In this document: positions 1 through 10,649 of the stretch, piece after piece
Layout of the letters: the number at the start of each line of letters is the position of its first letter
How positions within the stretch are numbered: the first letter of the stretch is position 1
From: Bryopsis sp. KO-2023
Taxonomy: Eukaryota; Chlorophyta; Ulvophyceae; Bryopsidales; Bryopsidaceae
NCBI GenBank assembly: GCA_030272585.1
Contig: BSYQ01000003.1
Location: 7,874,001-7,938,000, forward strand
Direction: 5' to 3'
Length of the DNA: 64,000 nt
Notes under the pieces: generated by a model
What the model was told of the DNA's origin: nothing
Database searches by the model: none
What the model saw: the letters and a program-made list of their open reading frames with translations, nothing else
Made by a program: the position numbers and the translations under genes

Positions 1-616
1 GCTTATCAGCGGCGCCCGAAGCAGACGCTGGCCCAGGCGCTCGCGAACACTTCCGCGACGCAACTGGCAGTCGAGTGGCGCGCATTGGCCAACCGGCATC
101 TCGAACCCGCGACACAAGCGACCTACCAGTCGAGGATTCGCCAGTACGTGCGCACGTGCGAGCTGCTGGAACTTCCTCCGTTTCCGCCCACGCTCGACAC
201 CTTGGCGTCGTGGATTGCGACCCAGACGCGAATGCAGCTGCAATTTGGGACCATCGACACCGGGGTCACGGCGCTGGTCGACCTGTGCGCGACACAGGGC
301 TGGCCGTCACCACGTGATCACCCCCTCCTGCGTCGCGTTCTCAAAGGAGCTCGGAAAACGCTCGGTGACGGAACCGTCAACGCAAAGGACCCTTTTTCGC
401 TGGACCATCTCCAGCGGATGGTAACGGTCGCCCGCGCAACCCAGCTCGAGCGCGGTCAGCGCGATGCCGTCGCGATGGCGTTGGCCTTTTTCGGCCTCCT
501 ACGCGTCTCAGAAATGTGCGCTTTGCGGGTTGCGGACGTCGTTTTCCATACCCCTGAGGGGTTCGAGTTTTTCTTACCAAAGTCAAAAACCGACTCTATG
601 CGCCGGGGTGCCTGGG
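1..616 (+). pseudogene. Tyrosine recombinase of a DIRS-order element, 5' segment (interrupted; start lies outside the window)
   Basis: The frame is open from base 1, so the true start is upstream. The translation is a phage-integrase-type tyrosine recombinase: an N-terminal SAM-like DNA-binding half, then the start of the catalytic half with GLLRVSE (catalytic Arg I, about 510) and SKTD. Such enzymes integrate DIRS/PAT/Ngaro retroelements through a circular DNA intermediate. The gene is cut after base 616 by element A; the next segment is 26483-26629 and the last is 31342-31571. The three pieces total 993 bases (331 codons) in one frame once insertions and duplicated target sites are removed. 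A Crypton is the alternative, but the split repeat downstream favours a PAT/Ngaro retroelement. Confidence 0.85.
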
Positions 617-1146
617 TGTAACCCCAAACCACGTCGCCTCCACCGTTTTCGTCACACTGGTCAAGGCCAGAGTGCTATCGGGTAGAGGAGGGGTAGTTAG
701 GACAGTCCAGCCACAGTCTGGAAGTAGCAGTCCAGCTGCGGAAATGACGAGGTTGGACGGTCCTAGGGGTAGAGACTAAGGGAAGGGATTGAGGGAGGTT
801 AGGAAGATCAGCTAGGCTTGATAGGTTAGGTAGTCCCCATCAGTAGGTGGGATCCTAGGTGATCAGTGGGACTAGGGTGAGTCAGGCGGCAGCCTATTTA
901 ATGGCTGATCTTAGGTTATTGGATATTCTGGGTGAGGCTTTTGTGTTTATTCGAGTTTGGACCTTTATTGATTATTGTAAGAAAGCTTGTGTGAAGAGTC
1001 CTGAGTAAGGTGCCTTGCAAAGGCCGTGTGATCAACTTCAAGAGGGGCTGTCCCCACTTCCGCCGTTCCCGTTCTGCAGAAACGCCATCACCACCGTTAA
1101 GTACGGCTGCAGGGGTGACCCCAGAGGTCAAGGTTACCCTATTTGT
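617..1146 (+). repeat. Element A 5' LTR (530 bp)
   Basis: It begins TGTAACCCC right after the target duplication and ends at the primer-binding site. A TATA-like ctattta (894-900) is the only promoter-like motif I see. The 3' LTR at 25940-26476 matches it but has seven more bases (GGTTACA) at its outer end. Confidence 0.93.
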
Positions 1147-1159
1147 TGGTTTCGGAGCC
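1147..1159 (+). other. Element A primer-binding site
   Basis: TGGTTTCGGAGCC lies directly after the 5' LTR, starting with the TGG that pairs with a tRNA CCA end. It differs from the plant initiator-Met type (TGGTATCAGAGC). B and C have the same 13 bases; D1 and D2 share the first 12. Confidence 0.75.
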
Positions 1160-1178
1160 AGGTTGCGCACACTTTTGA

Positions 1179-4100
1179 GCTGTGCTGCAGCAGGCGTGCT
1201 ACACATTCTGGGAAAACGTGCAGGAAGGCAGTCTGGACGATCAGGAGTTAAAGGCGGCTGGCTTTCGCCTGCGCCTATACCATTGGCAGGAACGGGAACA
1301 GGTTGCAGAGGAAGTAGCTTATAGACCACCCCTGACAATACACCCTGAGTTTATCGGACCCATACCTGCCATATTTGAGGACGAGTGGGTTGCTGTGTGG
1401 TGCCATCGTTTCCGCGCGAAGAGTTTTTGGTGGATATATCAGAGTGTACTCACAGGCCTGTTAACCAAGGAAGAGGGGGACTCACAAACTCGTGAGCTGT
1501 TCAGTAACGACTTATCTGGTCTTTTCAAGCTAGCCCGAGACAGAGCGCGTGATCACGAGGTCTCACGGCTGTTCTGGGGAGAGCACGAGGCAGCACGGCT
1601 GGGTACAGAGCGAGTGGAAGAACGAGTATCGGAGGAACTGCAAAAAGCCGAGCAGCAGTGGAAAACGAAGTTCCTCAAGGGTCTTGAAGACGAGTACCAC
1701 CAAAGAACGGAGGGAGACGCCGAGGGATCACGCCCGGCAAGCAGAAATTCCCCAGATCTGAGTGGCGGCGCAGGAGAAGTTGGAGGAGTTGGAGAACCTG
1801 AGGAAAAACCGGACAGCGAGATCAGTGAAGAGAGCCTTGGTGGCAGCGCGGAGACAGTGCACGACGAGACTGAGCAAGGCAGCGCGAGAGAGCAGCCCAG
1901 GGTTGAGTCGGAGGACGAGGAAAGAGAGAGCCACGAAGACTTTCCCCGTGATTGGGAAGCCGAGGTTGTTGTAGAAGAAGTCGAAGTCGAACCTGTTGAA
2001 GAAGGAGCCTCTGAAGGAGATCTTGTTGGAGCCACTGACCAAGAGAAAGCCGAGGTTGTTGTGGAAGAAGTCGAAGTCGAACCTGTTGAAGAAGGAGCCT
2101 CCGAAGGAGATCTTGTTGGAGCCACTGACCAAGAGGAAGCCGAGGTTGTTGTGGAAGAAGTCGGAGTCGAACCTGTTGAAGAAGGAGCCTCTGAAGGAGA
2201 TCTTGTTGGAGCCACTGACCAAGAGGAAGCCGAGGTTGTTGTGGAAGAAGTCGAAGTCGAACCTGTTGAAGAAGGAGCCTCCGAAGGAGATCTTGTTGGA
2301 GCCACTGACCAAGAGGAAGCCGAGGTTGTTGTGGAAGAAGTCGAAGTCGAACCTGTTGAAGAAGGAGCCTCCGAAGGAGATCTTGTTGGAGCCACTGACC
2401 AAGAGGAAGCCGAGGTTGTTGTGGAAGAAGTCGAAGTCGAACCTGTTGAAGAAGGAGCCTCCGAAGGAGATCTTGTTGGAGCCACTGACCAAGAGGAAGC
2501 CGAGGTTGTTGTGGAAGAAGTCGGAGTCGAACCTGTTGAAGAAGGAGCCTCTGAAGGAGATCTTGTTGGAGCCACTGACCAAGAGAAAGCCGAGGTTGTT
2601 GTGGAAGAAGTCGAAGTCGAACCTGTTGAAGAAGGAGCCTCCGAAGGAGATCTTGTTGGAGCCACTGACCAAGAGGAAGCCGAGGTTGTTGTGGAAGAAG
2701 TCGAAGTCGAACCTGTTGAAGAAGGAGCCTCCGAAGGAGATCTTGTTGGAGCCACTGACCAAGAGGAAGCCGAGGTTGTTGTGGAAGAAGTCGGAGTCGA
2801 ACCTGTTGGAGAAGGAGCCTCTGAAGGAGATCTTGTTGGAGCCACTGACCAAGAGGAAGCCGAGGTTGTTGTGGAAGAAGTCGGAGTCGAACCTGTTGAA
2901 GAAGGAGCCTCTGAAGGAGATCTTGTTGGAACCACTGACCACGAGGAAGCCGGTGTTGAACCAGTTGAGGAAGGAGGAAGTGCGGCCGTTCCAGGGAGTA
3001 GCGGAGAGACCAACGGAGCGGGATCAGGCGGAGGAACTGAGTACCACAGCGCCGCTAGTTGGGCGGAAGGAAGAGCCTATCGTATCGAGCCAGGGTTTCC
3101 AGAGGACCCTTCTGAGCCATCGAGTACCACTTCAGACGAGGAAGAGTCCCACGAAGGAGAAGGCGAAAGAGAGTCGACCTCCAGTTCTGGGGAAGGATCG
3201 TTACCCCCAGATCAGCCCCCGCTGAACCCATTTTTTGCCTTTGACGAAGAAGAAGGCGAGAGTGGATCATCCTCCAGTGCTGAAGAAGAACCGTTACCGG
3301 ACCAGCCCCCGCTGAACCCATTTGCCTTTGAGGTTGGACTTCCCTATCTCCAACCACCAGTCCCACCTGTTCCTCCACCCGTTCCACCTGTACCACCTGG
3401 TCCACCACCAGTCCCTCCACCACCTCCTCCACCACCTCCTCCACCACACCCACCAGGCGGAGTCGGTGCCATGGCCCACCCCAGAGGACCTCCAAACAGG
3501 CTGATCAACAGTCAGTTAACCGCCTTCACTGGGGCAGAGAAGGAAGATGTGGCCACCTGGATACGGTCATACGAGATTCTCGCCACAGGCTCAGGGTGGA
3601 GTGTACCACCAGCGGTGCCGGACCATGAGGATCAGAGAATTGAGAGACTCGTCCTGTATACGACGGGGAAAGCGCGATCATGGGTGGACAATTGGACGGC
3701 CAGACACCCTACACATGTGGGAGGGCTGCCGAACCCAGAAAGGACATGGCAGGAGTTACAAATGGGCATGTTGGCAAGGTTTGGAGTGGCGCCAGCGACG
3801 TTGGTGGCCCGTATCTTGGAACGGAAACAAAAGAATGACGAAACTGTGGGGGAATACGCTTCTGCACTCTCCCAGATGCAGCAACAACTCAATGCGAGTC
3901 GAGCCCCAGGCAGTCCCGCCGTGGCCGACGAACTTCTACTGCAATTGTTTAAGAACGGAGTGCGGGAGGATCTTGCCCCCATCCTGCTGGGTTTTACAGG
4001 AGATACCCTGGATGAAGCAGTGGCAAGAGCCAGACAGATCGAAGAGAGACAAGTGCGGCCGGGGCCAAAGCGAAAGACAACGATCAACACACTGGAGGAA

Positions 4101-4268
4101 CTGCAGGACCAAGCAGTGATGGAGCCAGTCCTGGCGGAAGTAAATATTATGGATCAGCGGGTGAACGAACAAATCGAGAATTTGAGGAAGGAGGTGCGCG
4201 AACACCAAACCACCACGGACTCGCGACTCAGAGGAGTGGAGCAGCATGTGAGAACCTCTGGGCAGTAG
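1179..4268 (+). pseudogene. gag: Element A gag, N-terminal part, ended by a nonsense codon
   Basis: The frame opens 20 bases after the primer-binding site and has no in-frame ATG until 3471 (MAHPRG, gccATGg context). The first ~764 codons hold an acidic region with eleven 30-residue repeats, then a polyproline run just before that ATG. After it comes a Retrotrans_gag-like capsid region (about 3490-4060; ARSWVDNW and related motifs) and a coiled-coil-like stretch. A TAG at 4266 stops the frame; B has CAG (Gln) there and reads through for 1688 codons. The upstream part may start at a non-AUG codon (GTG at 1182), be joined by splicing, or go untranslated. Confidence 0.8.
1952..2955 (+). repeat. 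90-bp minisatellite inside element A gag (11 copies)
   Basis: The unit is exactly 90 bp and encodes 30 residues of the type EVVVEEVEVEPVEEGASEGD followed by LVGATDQEEA. Variants are V-E-V versus V-G-V and EKA versus EEA; the last unit reads TTDHEEAG. The unit has no stop in several frames, which creates long spurious frames on both strands. Confidence 0.95.
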
Positions 4269-6251
4269 TTTGGCGAACTCAAAAGTATGATCTCCACTCT
4301 ATCAGGAATGGTGGCGGATGTGAGACAGCCTAATGTGCCAGAGCCAGGAGGAGGGAACTATGGAAATACTGGGGGTACCGGAGCAAACCAAGTGCCAATC
4401 AATGGAGGCAGAGGGCAAGGGGCCTACAGAGGCAATGGCTGGGGAAATGGAGGAGGCAGAGGACGGGGAACTCGGAACAATGGCAATGGAGGAAGAGGCT
4501 GGGGAGGAGGGCGTTATGATGTGAACAAAGTCAGATGTTGGCACTGCTCGCGCCTTGGCCATTATGCCAGCCAGTGTCCTGAACATTTAAACTTCTTCCA
4601 GGCGGAAATGGGGGACCACCTGGTGATGGACTTTGAGCAAACGGACCCTGGGGCAACCACCACAGAAGGACCCGAGGAGGTTCTGGCACCAATCTGGTAC
4701 TCTGAAATGGATATTGACCACGGAGGCTTGGACGGGGACCAGGGAGGCAGTGGAGGAACCCCCATGGACACGAGCCCAATACCTTCAGAACCTCGAGCAG
4801 ATGCTGGGGAGGAAATTGTGATGGAGGAACCAAAGAAGGAACCAGAACCCCCACGGGAGCCGGAGGAGAAGACAAAGTCTGTGCCTGAACCAGAAGATGT
4901 GCCGAGGCCACGAGATGAGCCACAAGGATCGAGACCGGTTATGTTACCACCTATGTTATCTCCACCCATGCGGCCACCGTCCCCACGGAATACCATGACC
5001 AAGAAAAAGAAAATGGGGAAAAAGACGGCGGGGGAGCCAAAAGAGAAGAGAATGTTTACGGCGGCAGAGGCCAAAAAGTTTGTGGAGGGTCTGATGACGG
5101 AGGTTCCAGTGGCGAGTCTGTGCCAGCACCACCCGGAGTTGATCGATGCATGGTTGAAGGCACTGAGGGTGCCCATGGCTAAAGTACCTGCAATCACTAC
5201 TGTGGAGGGAGTGGGCAAGCCCAGCCCATATGCAGTCACTACCGCCACAGCCAAGATCATGGAGACCAAGGTACCAGGGGCCATCATTGATACGGGGGCG
5301 AGTGCTTGTGTGATATCGGCCCAACTCCTAGCACGGACAGGGTTGACCCACCTGATGGAGGCACCGAAGGGGAGGTACAGGGATTGCAATGGCGAGACTA
5401 GGCAAGCTCTGGGGTACATCCCTGCCCTGCCCATCGCCCTTGGACAATGCAAACAGATCGTACCGTGCCATGTAGTGGAGAACGAACATCTATCCCTGAT
5501 CATTGGGACCCCGTGGTTGGTGGATACCGGTACAGAGATCCACTTTGGTTTCAAGCGGCTCACTCCGTGTGTGGCTGGACGGCGAGTAGGTCACGTACCC
5601 ATCGAGTTCCTTCACACAACGACGCCTGAGAGTGCTGCAGTCGTCGCAGTTTACCAAACCCTCCGATCGATCGAAGAAACGAGCGCCGCCCCAGAACCGC
5701 CAGCAGCCCCCACTGGAAAGCAGCCACAGCAGGATTCAATGACGAGCCAGACGCCACCGGGGGAACGCCGACCAGATGGGTTTATCCAGCCCTACCTCTA
5801 CGTTCCTCAACCCCCTCCTCTGTGGGTCACCAAGCGCCAGAAGGCAGTGCTGCAGGAGTGCTGCGCTATTCGGCGGGGAAAGGGGATGAGTGAGGCGGCG
5901 GCCACACATCTGTATCACCAAGAGGCAGAAATACTGGACACCAGGGGGAGGCACCACGGAGGGACAAAGAGGGAGTTCAAAAAGATCCACGACGAAAGGT
6001 TGAGATGCGAGGGAGAACCGAGAAAAAGGGATGCTATCACAAGGGAGTATTTCCGAAGGTGCGACGCTGTGACGAGCGCACAGAGGGAGGAGTCGGAGGA
6101 GATGTTGGGGCACTTCCGCAGGGAGGCCCAGAGGTGGAGGCCAGTGGAGGGTGGCGAGACTGGAGGGGGGACCTCCACAGCAGCCGCAGCTGGCGGGGAG
6201 GGGAGGAGTGAGCCACCAAGGGTGGTGAGCTACGACTCCTCGGATTTTTAA
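4269..6251 (+). CDS. Element A gag C-terminal part and protease (frame resumes after the nonsense codon)
   Basis: This continues the gag frame and in B is fused to it. Visible in order: a Gly/Arg/Asn-rich stretch (4340-4520), one CCHC zinc knuckle C-x2-C-x4-H-x4-C (about 4535-4576; nucleocapsid RNA binding), an acidic and proline-rich linker, and a retropepsin-like protease with IDTGAS (5287-5304) and LIIGTPWL near 5491. A basic C-terminal region follows. In this copy it could be made only by readthrough or re-initiation, for example at the ATG at 4290. Confidence 0.8.
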   Translation, partial: FGELKSMISTLSGMVADVRQPNVPEPGGGNYGNTGGTGANQVPINGGRGQGAYRGNGWGNGGGRGRGTRNNGNGGRGWGGGRYDVNKVRCWHCSRLGHYASQCPEHLNFFQAEMGDHLVMDFEQTDPGATTTEGPEEVLAPIWYSEMDIDHGGLDGDQGGSGGTPMDTSPIPSEPRADAGEEIVMEEPKKEPEPPREPEEKTKSVPEPEDVPRPRDEPQGSRPVMLPPMLSPPMRPPSPRNTMTKKKKMGKKTAGEPKEKRMFTAAEAKKFVEGLMTEVPVASLCQHHPELIDAWLKALRVPMAKVPAITTVEGVGKPSPYAVTTATAKIMETKVPGAIIDTGASACVISAQLLARTGLTHLMEAPKGRYRDCNGETRQALGYIPALPIALGQCKQIVPCHVVENEHLSLIIGTPWLVDTGTEIHFGFKRLTPCVAGRRVGHVPIEFLHTTTPESAAVVAVYQTLRSIEETSAAPEPPAAPTGKQPQQDSMTSQTPPGERRPDGFIQPYLYVPQPPPLWVTKRQKAVLQECCAIRRGKGMSEAAATHLYHQEAEILDTRGRHHGGTKREFKKIHDERLRCEGEPRKRDAITREYFRRCDAVTSAQREESEEMLGHFRREAQRWRPVEGGETGGGTSTAAAAGGEGRSEPPRVVSYDSSDF

Positions 6252-6424
6252 GTGGGCCGGCCACCGACGTCCTTCTTCGGCGACACCTGAAGGGGTGGCG
6301 GAGGTGGTTCGGTCCCACAAAGGGGAATAAAGGGAAAAGGGGAAGAGGGCGGCGTGGCAAGCGTGCGGGTAAACGAGAACAATGGCGTCGAGCAGGCAGG
6401 AGGATCAAGGAGCAGGAAGCGAGA

Positions 6425-8263
6425 ATGCAACGCCAAACGGAAGAAGTGGAAAGGGCCAGGAGTCTGTGGCCGGACTCATGGGCCATGCAATGCTTAAACC
6501 ATAGCAGAACAGTGGAGGCAGAAATCCTTATGAGGGAGGGAATGGGAGAAGAAAAAGAAAAAAAGGGAAAAGAAAATTCAGGGGAAAGGAAAGCCAAAGA
6601 AACAGAAAAAGAAAAGGAAAGAAAAGAAAAAGGAGAAAGAAAAGAAAGGTTTGGGTTGAGGGAAATGGGACAGGCAGCAGTTCAGCTGCAGGAAAATCAG
6701 ATTTGGGCAGGGGTGGTTCCCCTTGGGACTTCTGATGTAGAAAATAAAACGTTTGCCACAGAAAAGGAAAGGGAAGAGAAAAAGGTGTCACTTAGAGAAA
6801 AACTGGAAGAACTGAAAATTAGTCCCCATCTTACCCCCCACCAAAGAAAAGAGCTGCTGGAGCTTCTGCAGCAGTACCCCGATGCCTGTGCTTGGTCCTC
6901 GGATCAAGTCGGGCAAACCAACATATTATACCACGAGATCCCTACCGGAGATCATCCCCCTATCAGGCAGAATCCCTACCGGTTCAGTTTTGCGGAGAAC
7001 CAGGTAGTCAAATCGGAGGTGGCGAGGATGCTCCTGGATGGAGTGGTGCGGAAGTCAAAGTCCCCGTGGGCCTCACCGATCGTCTTGGTTCCAAAGCCAG
7101 ATGGGTCGGTGCGGTTCTGTGTTGATTACCGCAAGCTTAACAAGGTGACCACCCGGGATAGCTTTCCTCTCCCGAGGATCGAGGATGCGATCAACCAGTT
7201 CTCGGAGGCCAAGTTCTTCACCGCTCTGGATTTGAGGTCAGGGTATTGGCAGGTCAGGATGAGCACTGCCTCCGCGGAGAAAACGGCCTTCATCACTCAG
7301 GAGGGGCTATATGAGTTTGTGGTGATGCCCTTCGGGCTCAGTAACGCCCCAGCGACATTCCAAAGGATGATGAACGAGGTACTGGGACCTATGCTGTGGA
7401 AGGGGGTGATCGTGTACTTGGATGATATCATCATCTATGCGGAGACTTGGGAAAAGCATCAGGAGATCTTGGCAGAGGTGCTGCAGCGGCTGAAGGAGGC
7501 CAACCTGAGGATCAGCCCGAGGAAATCGGACTTCGGGTTTGAGGAGCTACTCTACTTGGGCCACATCGTGGGAAAAGGGGAAATCAAGATGAATCCGAAG
7601 AAGGTAGCCACAGTGGAGCTGCAGGAGCCACCGGTGGATGTGTCTACTCTGAGGTCCTTCCTTGGCCTTACTTCTTACTACAGGAGATTTGTGCGCGACT
7701 ATGCAAGGATCGCTGCACCTCTGACGGAGTTGTTGAAGAAGGATGTGCCATTTGAATGGAGGGAACGACAACAACAAGCATTTGAGAGGCTGAAGAAAAG
7801 CATAACCGATCAACCAGTCCTGGCTCCACCACAGCCACACCTACCATACACTCTGCAGACAGACTGGAGCAGCCAGGCTGTGGGGGCAGTACTCTGCCAG
7901 AAGGATGAGCAAGGGAGAGAGCATGTGGTAGCCTATGCCAGCAAAAGACTCAACCCAGCGGAGAAGAACTATTCGGTAGTGGAGGGGGAGTGCCTGGCAG
8001 TGGTATGGGCTTGCACCCTATTCAGGCCATACATCTATGGCACGGAATTTGTGCTGCAGACAGACCAGCGGGCATTACAGTGGTTGATGACAGGTACTAA
8101 ACTGACGGGAAAACTGATGAGGTGGGCACTCCGCCTACAGGAGTTTGATTTCAGGATTGAGTTCCGCGCTGGAAAAAGCAATGCGAATGCGGATGCACTG
8201 ACCAGGCTTCCAGTTCCACTGGATCATCCGATAGTCAGTGGATCCACAGCACTTCGTCCATAA
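6425..8263 (+). CDS. pol: Element A pol: reverse transcriptase and RNase H (612 aa)
   Basis: It starts at an ATG 173 bases after the gag-protease stop, in another frame. After a Lys/Glu-rich N-terminus (about 120 residues) comes a Ty3/gypsy reverse transcriptase with VDYRKLN, LDLRSGYWQ, PFGLSNAP and the active-site YLDD at residues 331-334, then RNase H (TDWSSQAVGAVL; ADAL near the end). The frame stops after RNase H; integrase is a separate frame downstream, whereas gypsy pol is usually one polyprotein. It is almost identical to the B copy at 14346-16184. No disabling change is seen. Confidence 0.95.
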   Translation: MQRQTEEVERARSLWPDSWAMQCLNHSRTVEAEILMREGMGEEKEKKGKENSGERKAKETEKEKERKEKGERKERFGLREMGQAAVQLQENQIWAGVVPLGTSDVENKTFATEKEREEKKVSLREKLEELKISPHLTPHQRKELLELLQQYPDACAWSSDQVGQTNILYHEIPTGDHPPIRQNPYRFSFAENQVVKSEVARMLLDGVVRKSKSPWASPIVLVPKPDGSVRFCVDYRKLNKVTTRDSFPLPRIEDAINQFSEAKFFTALDLRSGYWQVRMSTASAEKTAFITQEGLYEFVVMPFGLSNAPATFQRMMNEVLGPMLWKGVIVYLDDIIIYAETWEKHQEILAEVLQRLKEANLRISPRKSDFGFEELLYLGHIVGKGEIKMNPKKVATVELQEPPVDVSTLRSFLGLTSYYRRFVRDYARIAAPLTELLKKDVPFEWRERQQQAFERLKKSITDQPVLAPPQPHLPYTLQTDWSSQAVGAVLCQKDEQGREHVVAYASKRLNPAEKNYSVVEGECLAVVWACTLFRPYIYGTEFVLQTDQRALQWLMTGTKLTGKLMRWALRLQEFDFRIEFRAGKSNANADALTRLPVPLDHPIVSGSTALRP

Positions 8264-8449
8264 GGATCTTCCGGGGATCTCAAGATCATGGCTGGAAAAA
8301 GAGGAACCATTGTTGGTCCAATGGGGGTACTTCTAGACTGAAGGCAAGGCCACACGAACCCCGAAAAAGTAGCGTGGAACACCGTGACCGTTCGGACTTC
8401 GTGATTTGCCACAGTTGCTGCCGTGATCAAAGGAGGAGGTCAAAGGAGA

Positions 8450-9043
8450 ATGGATCCATGGGCGGATGCGGAACTGATGGAATTCTTGAAAACAACGGCA
8501 TTACCCGCTGAGAAACGAGCAAAAGCGAGGGTGCGAAAAAGGGGTCAGAGATATCGATGGGTGGGAGGAGATCTACACCCACTCAAGTGCTTGAGTAAAC
8601 AAGGAGAATGGCTAGAGGTGCCAAAAGAGGAGCAAAGGCCAACTGTGGTCCGAAAAGTCCACAGAGAAAATGCGCACATCGGCGGCAGAGGATTGTGCCA
8701 GAAAGTGCAGCAGAGATACTGGTGGCCATATATAAGGAAAGAGGTAGAACAAGTGTGGCAGACGTGCCACAGCTGCAGAAGAAGTCAGAAAGCGCCTAAG
8801 GAACGACACCCATTAAGGCAGCATATACCGTTAAGAGCCTGGGAGAGACTGGGTATGGACTTGATCACCCTGCCCACCACCGGAACGGGAGAAAAATATG
8901 TGATAGTCATGGTAGACTACTTCACCAAGTGGACGATCGCCGGGGCATTAACGAGTAAGAGGAGTTCTGCGGTGGCGGCGTGGCTGAAGGCCTCGGTGTT
9001 CCATCCATATGGACCGCCCGCCTCCATCATCACAGACAACGGG
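8450..9043 (+). pseudogene. Element A integrase, N-terminal segment (cut by element B)
   Basis: I chose the ATG at 8450 (MDPWADAEL). The HHCC zinc-binding domain (H-x4-H near 8660; C-x2-C near 8767) and the first half of the catalytic core follow: GMDLITL holds the first Asp and TDNG the second. B is inserted directly after TDNG, between codons. The rest is at 21996-24893. The 198 codons end on a codon boundary, and joining across B restores TDNGSEF. Confidence 0.92.
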
Positions 9044-9580
9044 TGTAACCACAAATAGGGTAACCTTGACCGCTGGGGTCACCCCTGCAGCCGTACTTAA
9101 CGGTGGTGATGGCGTTTCTACAGAACGGGAACGGCGGAAGTGGGGACAGCCCCTCTTGAACTTGATCACACGGCCTTTGCGAGGCACCTTACTCAGGACT
9201 CTTCACACAAGCTTTCTTACAACGATCAATAAAGGTCCAAACTCGAATAAACACAAAAGCCTCACCCAGAATGTCCAATAACCTAAGATCAGCCATTAAA
9301 TAGGCTGCCGCCTGACTCACCCTAGTCCCACTGATCACCTAGGATCCCACCTACTGATGGGGACTACCCAACCTATCAAGCCTAGCTGATCTTCCTAACC
9401 TCCCTCAATCCCTTCCCTTAGTCTCTACCCCTAGGACCGTCCAACCTAGTCATTTCCGCAGCTGGACTGCTACTTCCAGACTGTGGCTGGACTGTCCTAA
9501 CTACCCCTCCTCTACCCGATAGCACTCTGGCCTTGGCCAGTGTGACGAAATCGGTGGAGGCGACGTGGTTTGGGGTTACA
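9044..9580 (-). repeat. Element B 3' LTR (537 bp)
   Basis: On the minus strand it runs from TGTAACCCC at 9580 to GGTTACA at 9044. The outer seven bases are missing from B's 5' LTR. Its inner edge sits in the palindrome GGTTACAGCTGTAACC (9574-9589). Confidence 0.92.
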
Positions 9581-9589
9581 GCTGTAACC

Positions 9590-10649
9590 ACTCCCCTCCT
9601 CCCTGAACTTTTGTCCCCAAAAGTTTTAACATCCCCTCCCCTCTTTTCTGAACTGTTTCTGTGTCTAGACTTCCATTTTCAAGATAACTGGGGTCAGAAC
9701 TGTTGGAGAAGTGGTGAATAGAAAGACCTAACTGCCTATTCAACCACTAAGTCCACAGATGCAGTGTCCCCAGTACTACAGAACAAGTGCTAAGTGTCAG
9801 TATGTTGGGATCCAAAATAAAAGTTTTTTTTTTTTTTTTTTCTTTTTTTTTTTTTCAATTATCACTTTCTACACAACAGGAAAAATGTCTGTTAACCTTG
9901 ATAACACAAGCACAACACAATCCACAGCTGTTCTGTCAGCTTGTTCACTTCATCCCTAGAAATACTGAGCAACCTGCCTTCTCAACCAGTAGGCTTGTTC
10001 TCTTTTTTTTTTTTTTTTTTTCTTTTCCAGGTCCAATAACCAGAGGTTTCTGTTTGTTTATTCCCCCCCCCCCCCCTTTTTCATGCCTTCCCCCAAAAAG
10101 ATACCTAACCCATCAGACACCCACTCCTGCCACAGTGTTTTACTGCCTGCCCACTTCAGCAGCAGACAGTCTGTTCTCTAACCCTCATAGCAACTTGGAA
10201 TCATGTATCAAAAAGATTTAAGAAAGAACCCTGAACTCTGAACTCTTACTCTCTCTTCCTCACTTCCTTTTCTTTTTCATTCTTACTGGTCCAATCCAGT
10301 TCAGCTACTACTTTTCTTTGAGAAGGCTGTCTCTATAGCCATTCTCATGAAAAACCAATAAAACAAAAACAAAAACAATAAAAGCAAAAACAAAAAGTCA
10401 TCAAAAAGAGAGCCCTGAACTCTGAACTCTTACTCTCTCTTTCTCACTTCCTTTTCTTTTCCATTCTTACTGATCCAACCCAGTTCAGCTACTACTTTTC
10501 TTTGAGAAGGCTGTCTCCATAGCCATTCTCATGAAAACCAATAAAACAAAAACAAATAAAAACAATAAAAACAAAAACAAACAGTCACCCCTCCCCCATT
10601 TTCCTTCCTTTTTCTTTTTTTTTTTTTTTTTTTTCACCTTCCCCCCTTT
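9590..10649 (-). other. Element B 3' untranslated region
   Basis: No convincing gene lies here. On the + strand it shows long T tracts (9825-9856, 10002-10021, 10614-10634), a C tract near 10063-10076, and a tandem duplication of about 175 bp (roughly 10225-10400 and 10405-10580) with small differences. On the element's own strand the sequence next to the LTR is purine-rich, as expected for a polypurine tract. Confidence 0.75.

Noticed and set aside
1553-3013. Long open frames on the minus strand and in a second plus frame (1996-3225) across the gag repeat
   Set aside because: The 90-bp unit lacks stops in several frames, so the frames arise from repetition. The same happens in B (19593-21053).
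4562-5563. 333-codon minus-strand frame opposite gag-protease (and its B counterpart 17046-18044)
   Set aside because: It is a shadow of the CCHC and protease coding frame, with no domain of its own.
9825-9856. Poly-T/poly-A tracts as retrotransposed cDNA tails
   Set aside because: They lie inside the 3' UTR of B and recur at the same places in A, so they are part of the element.
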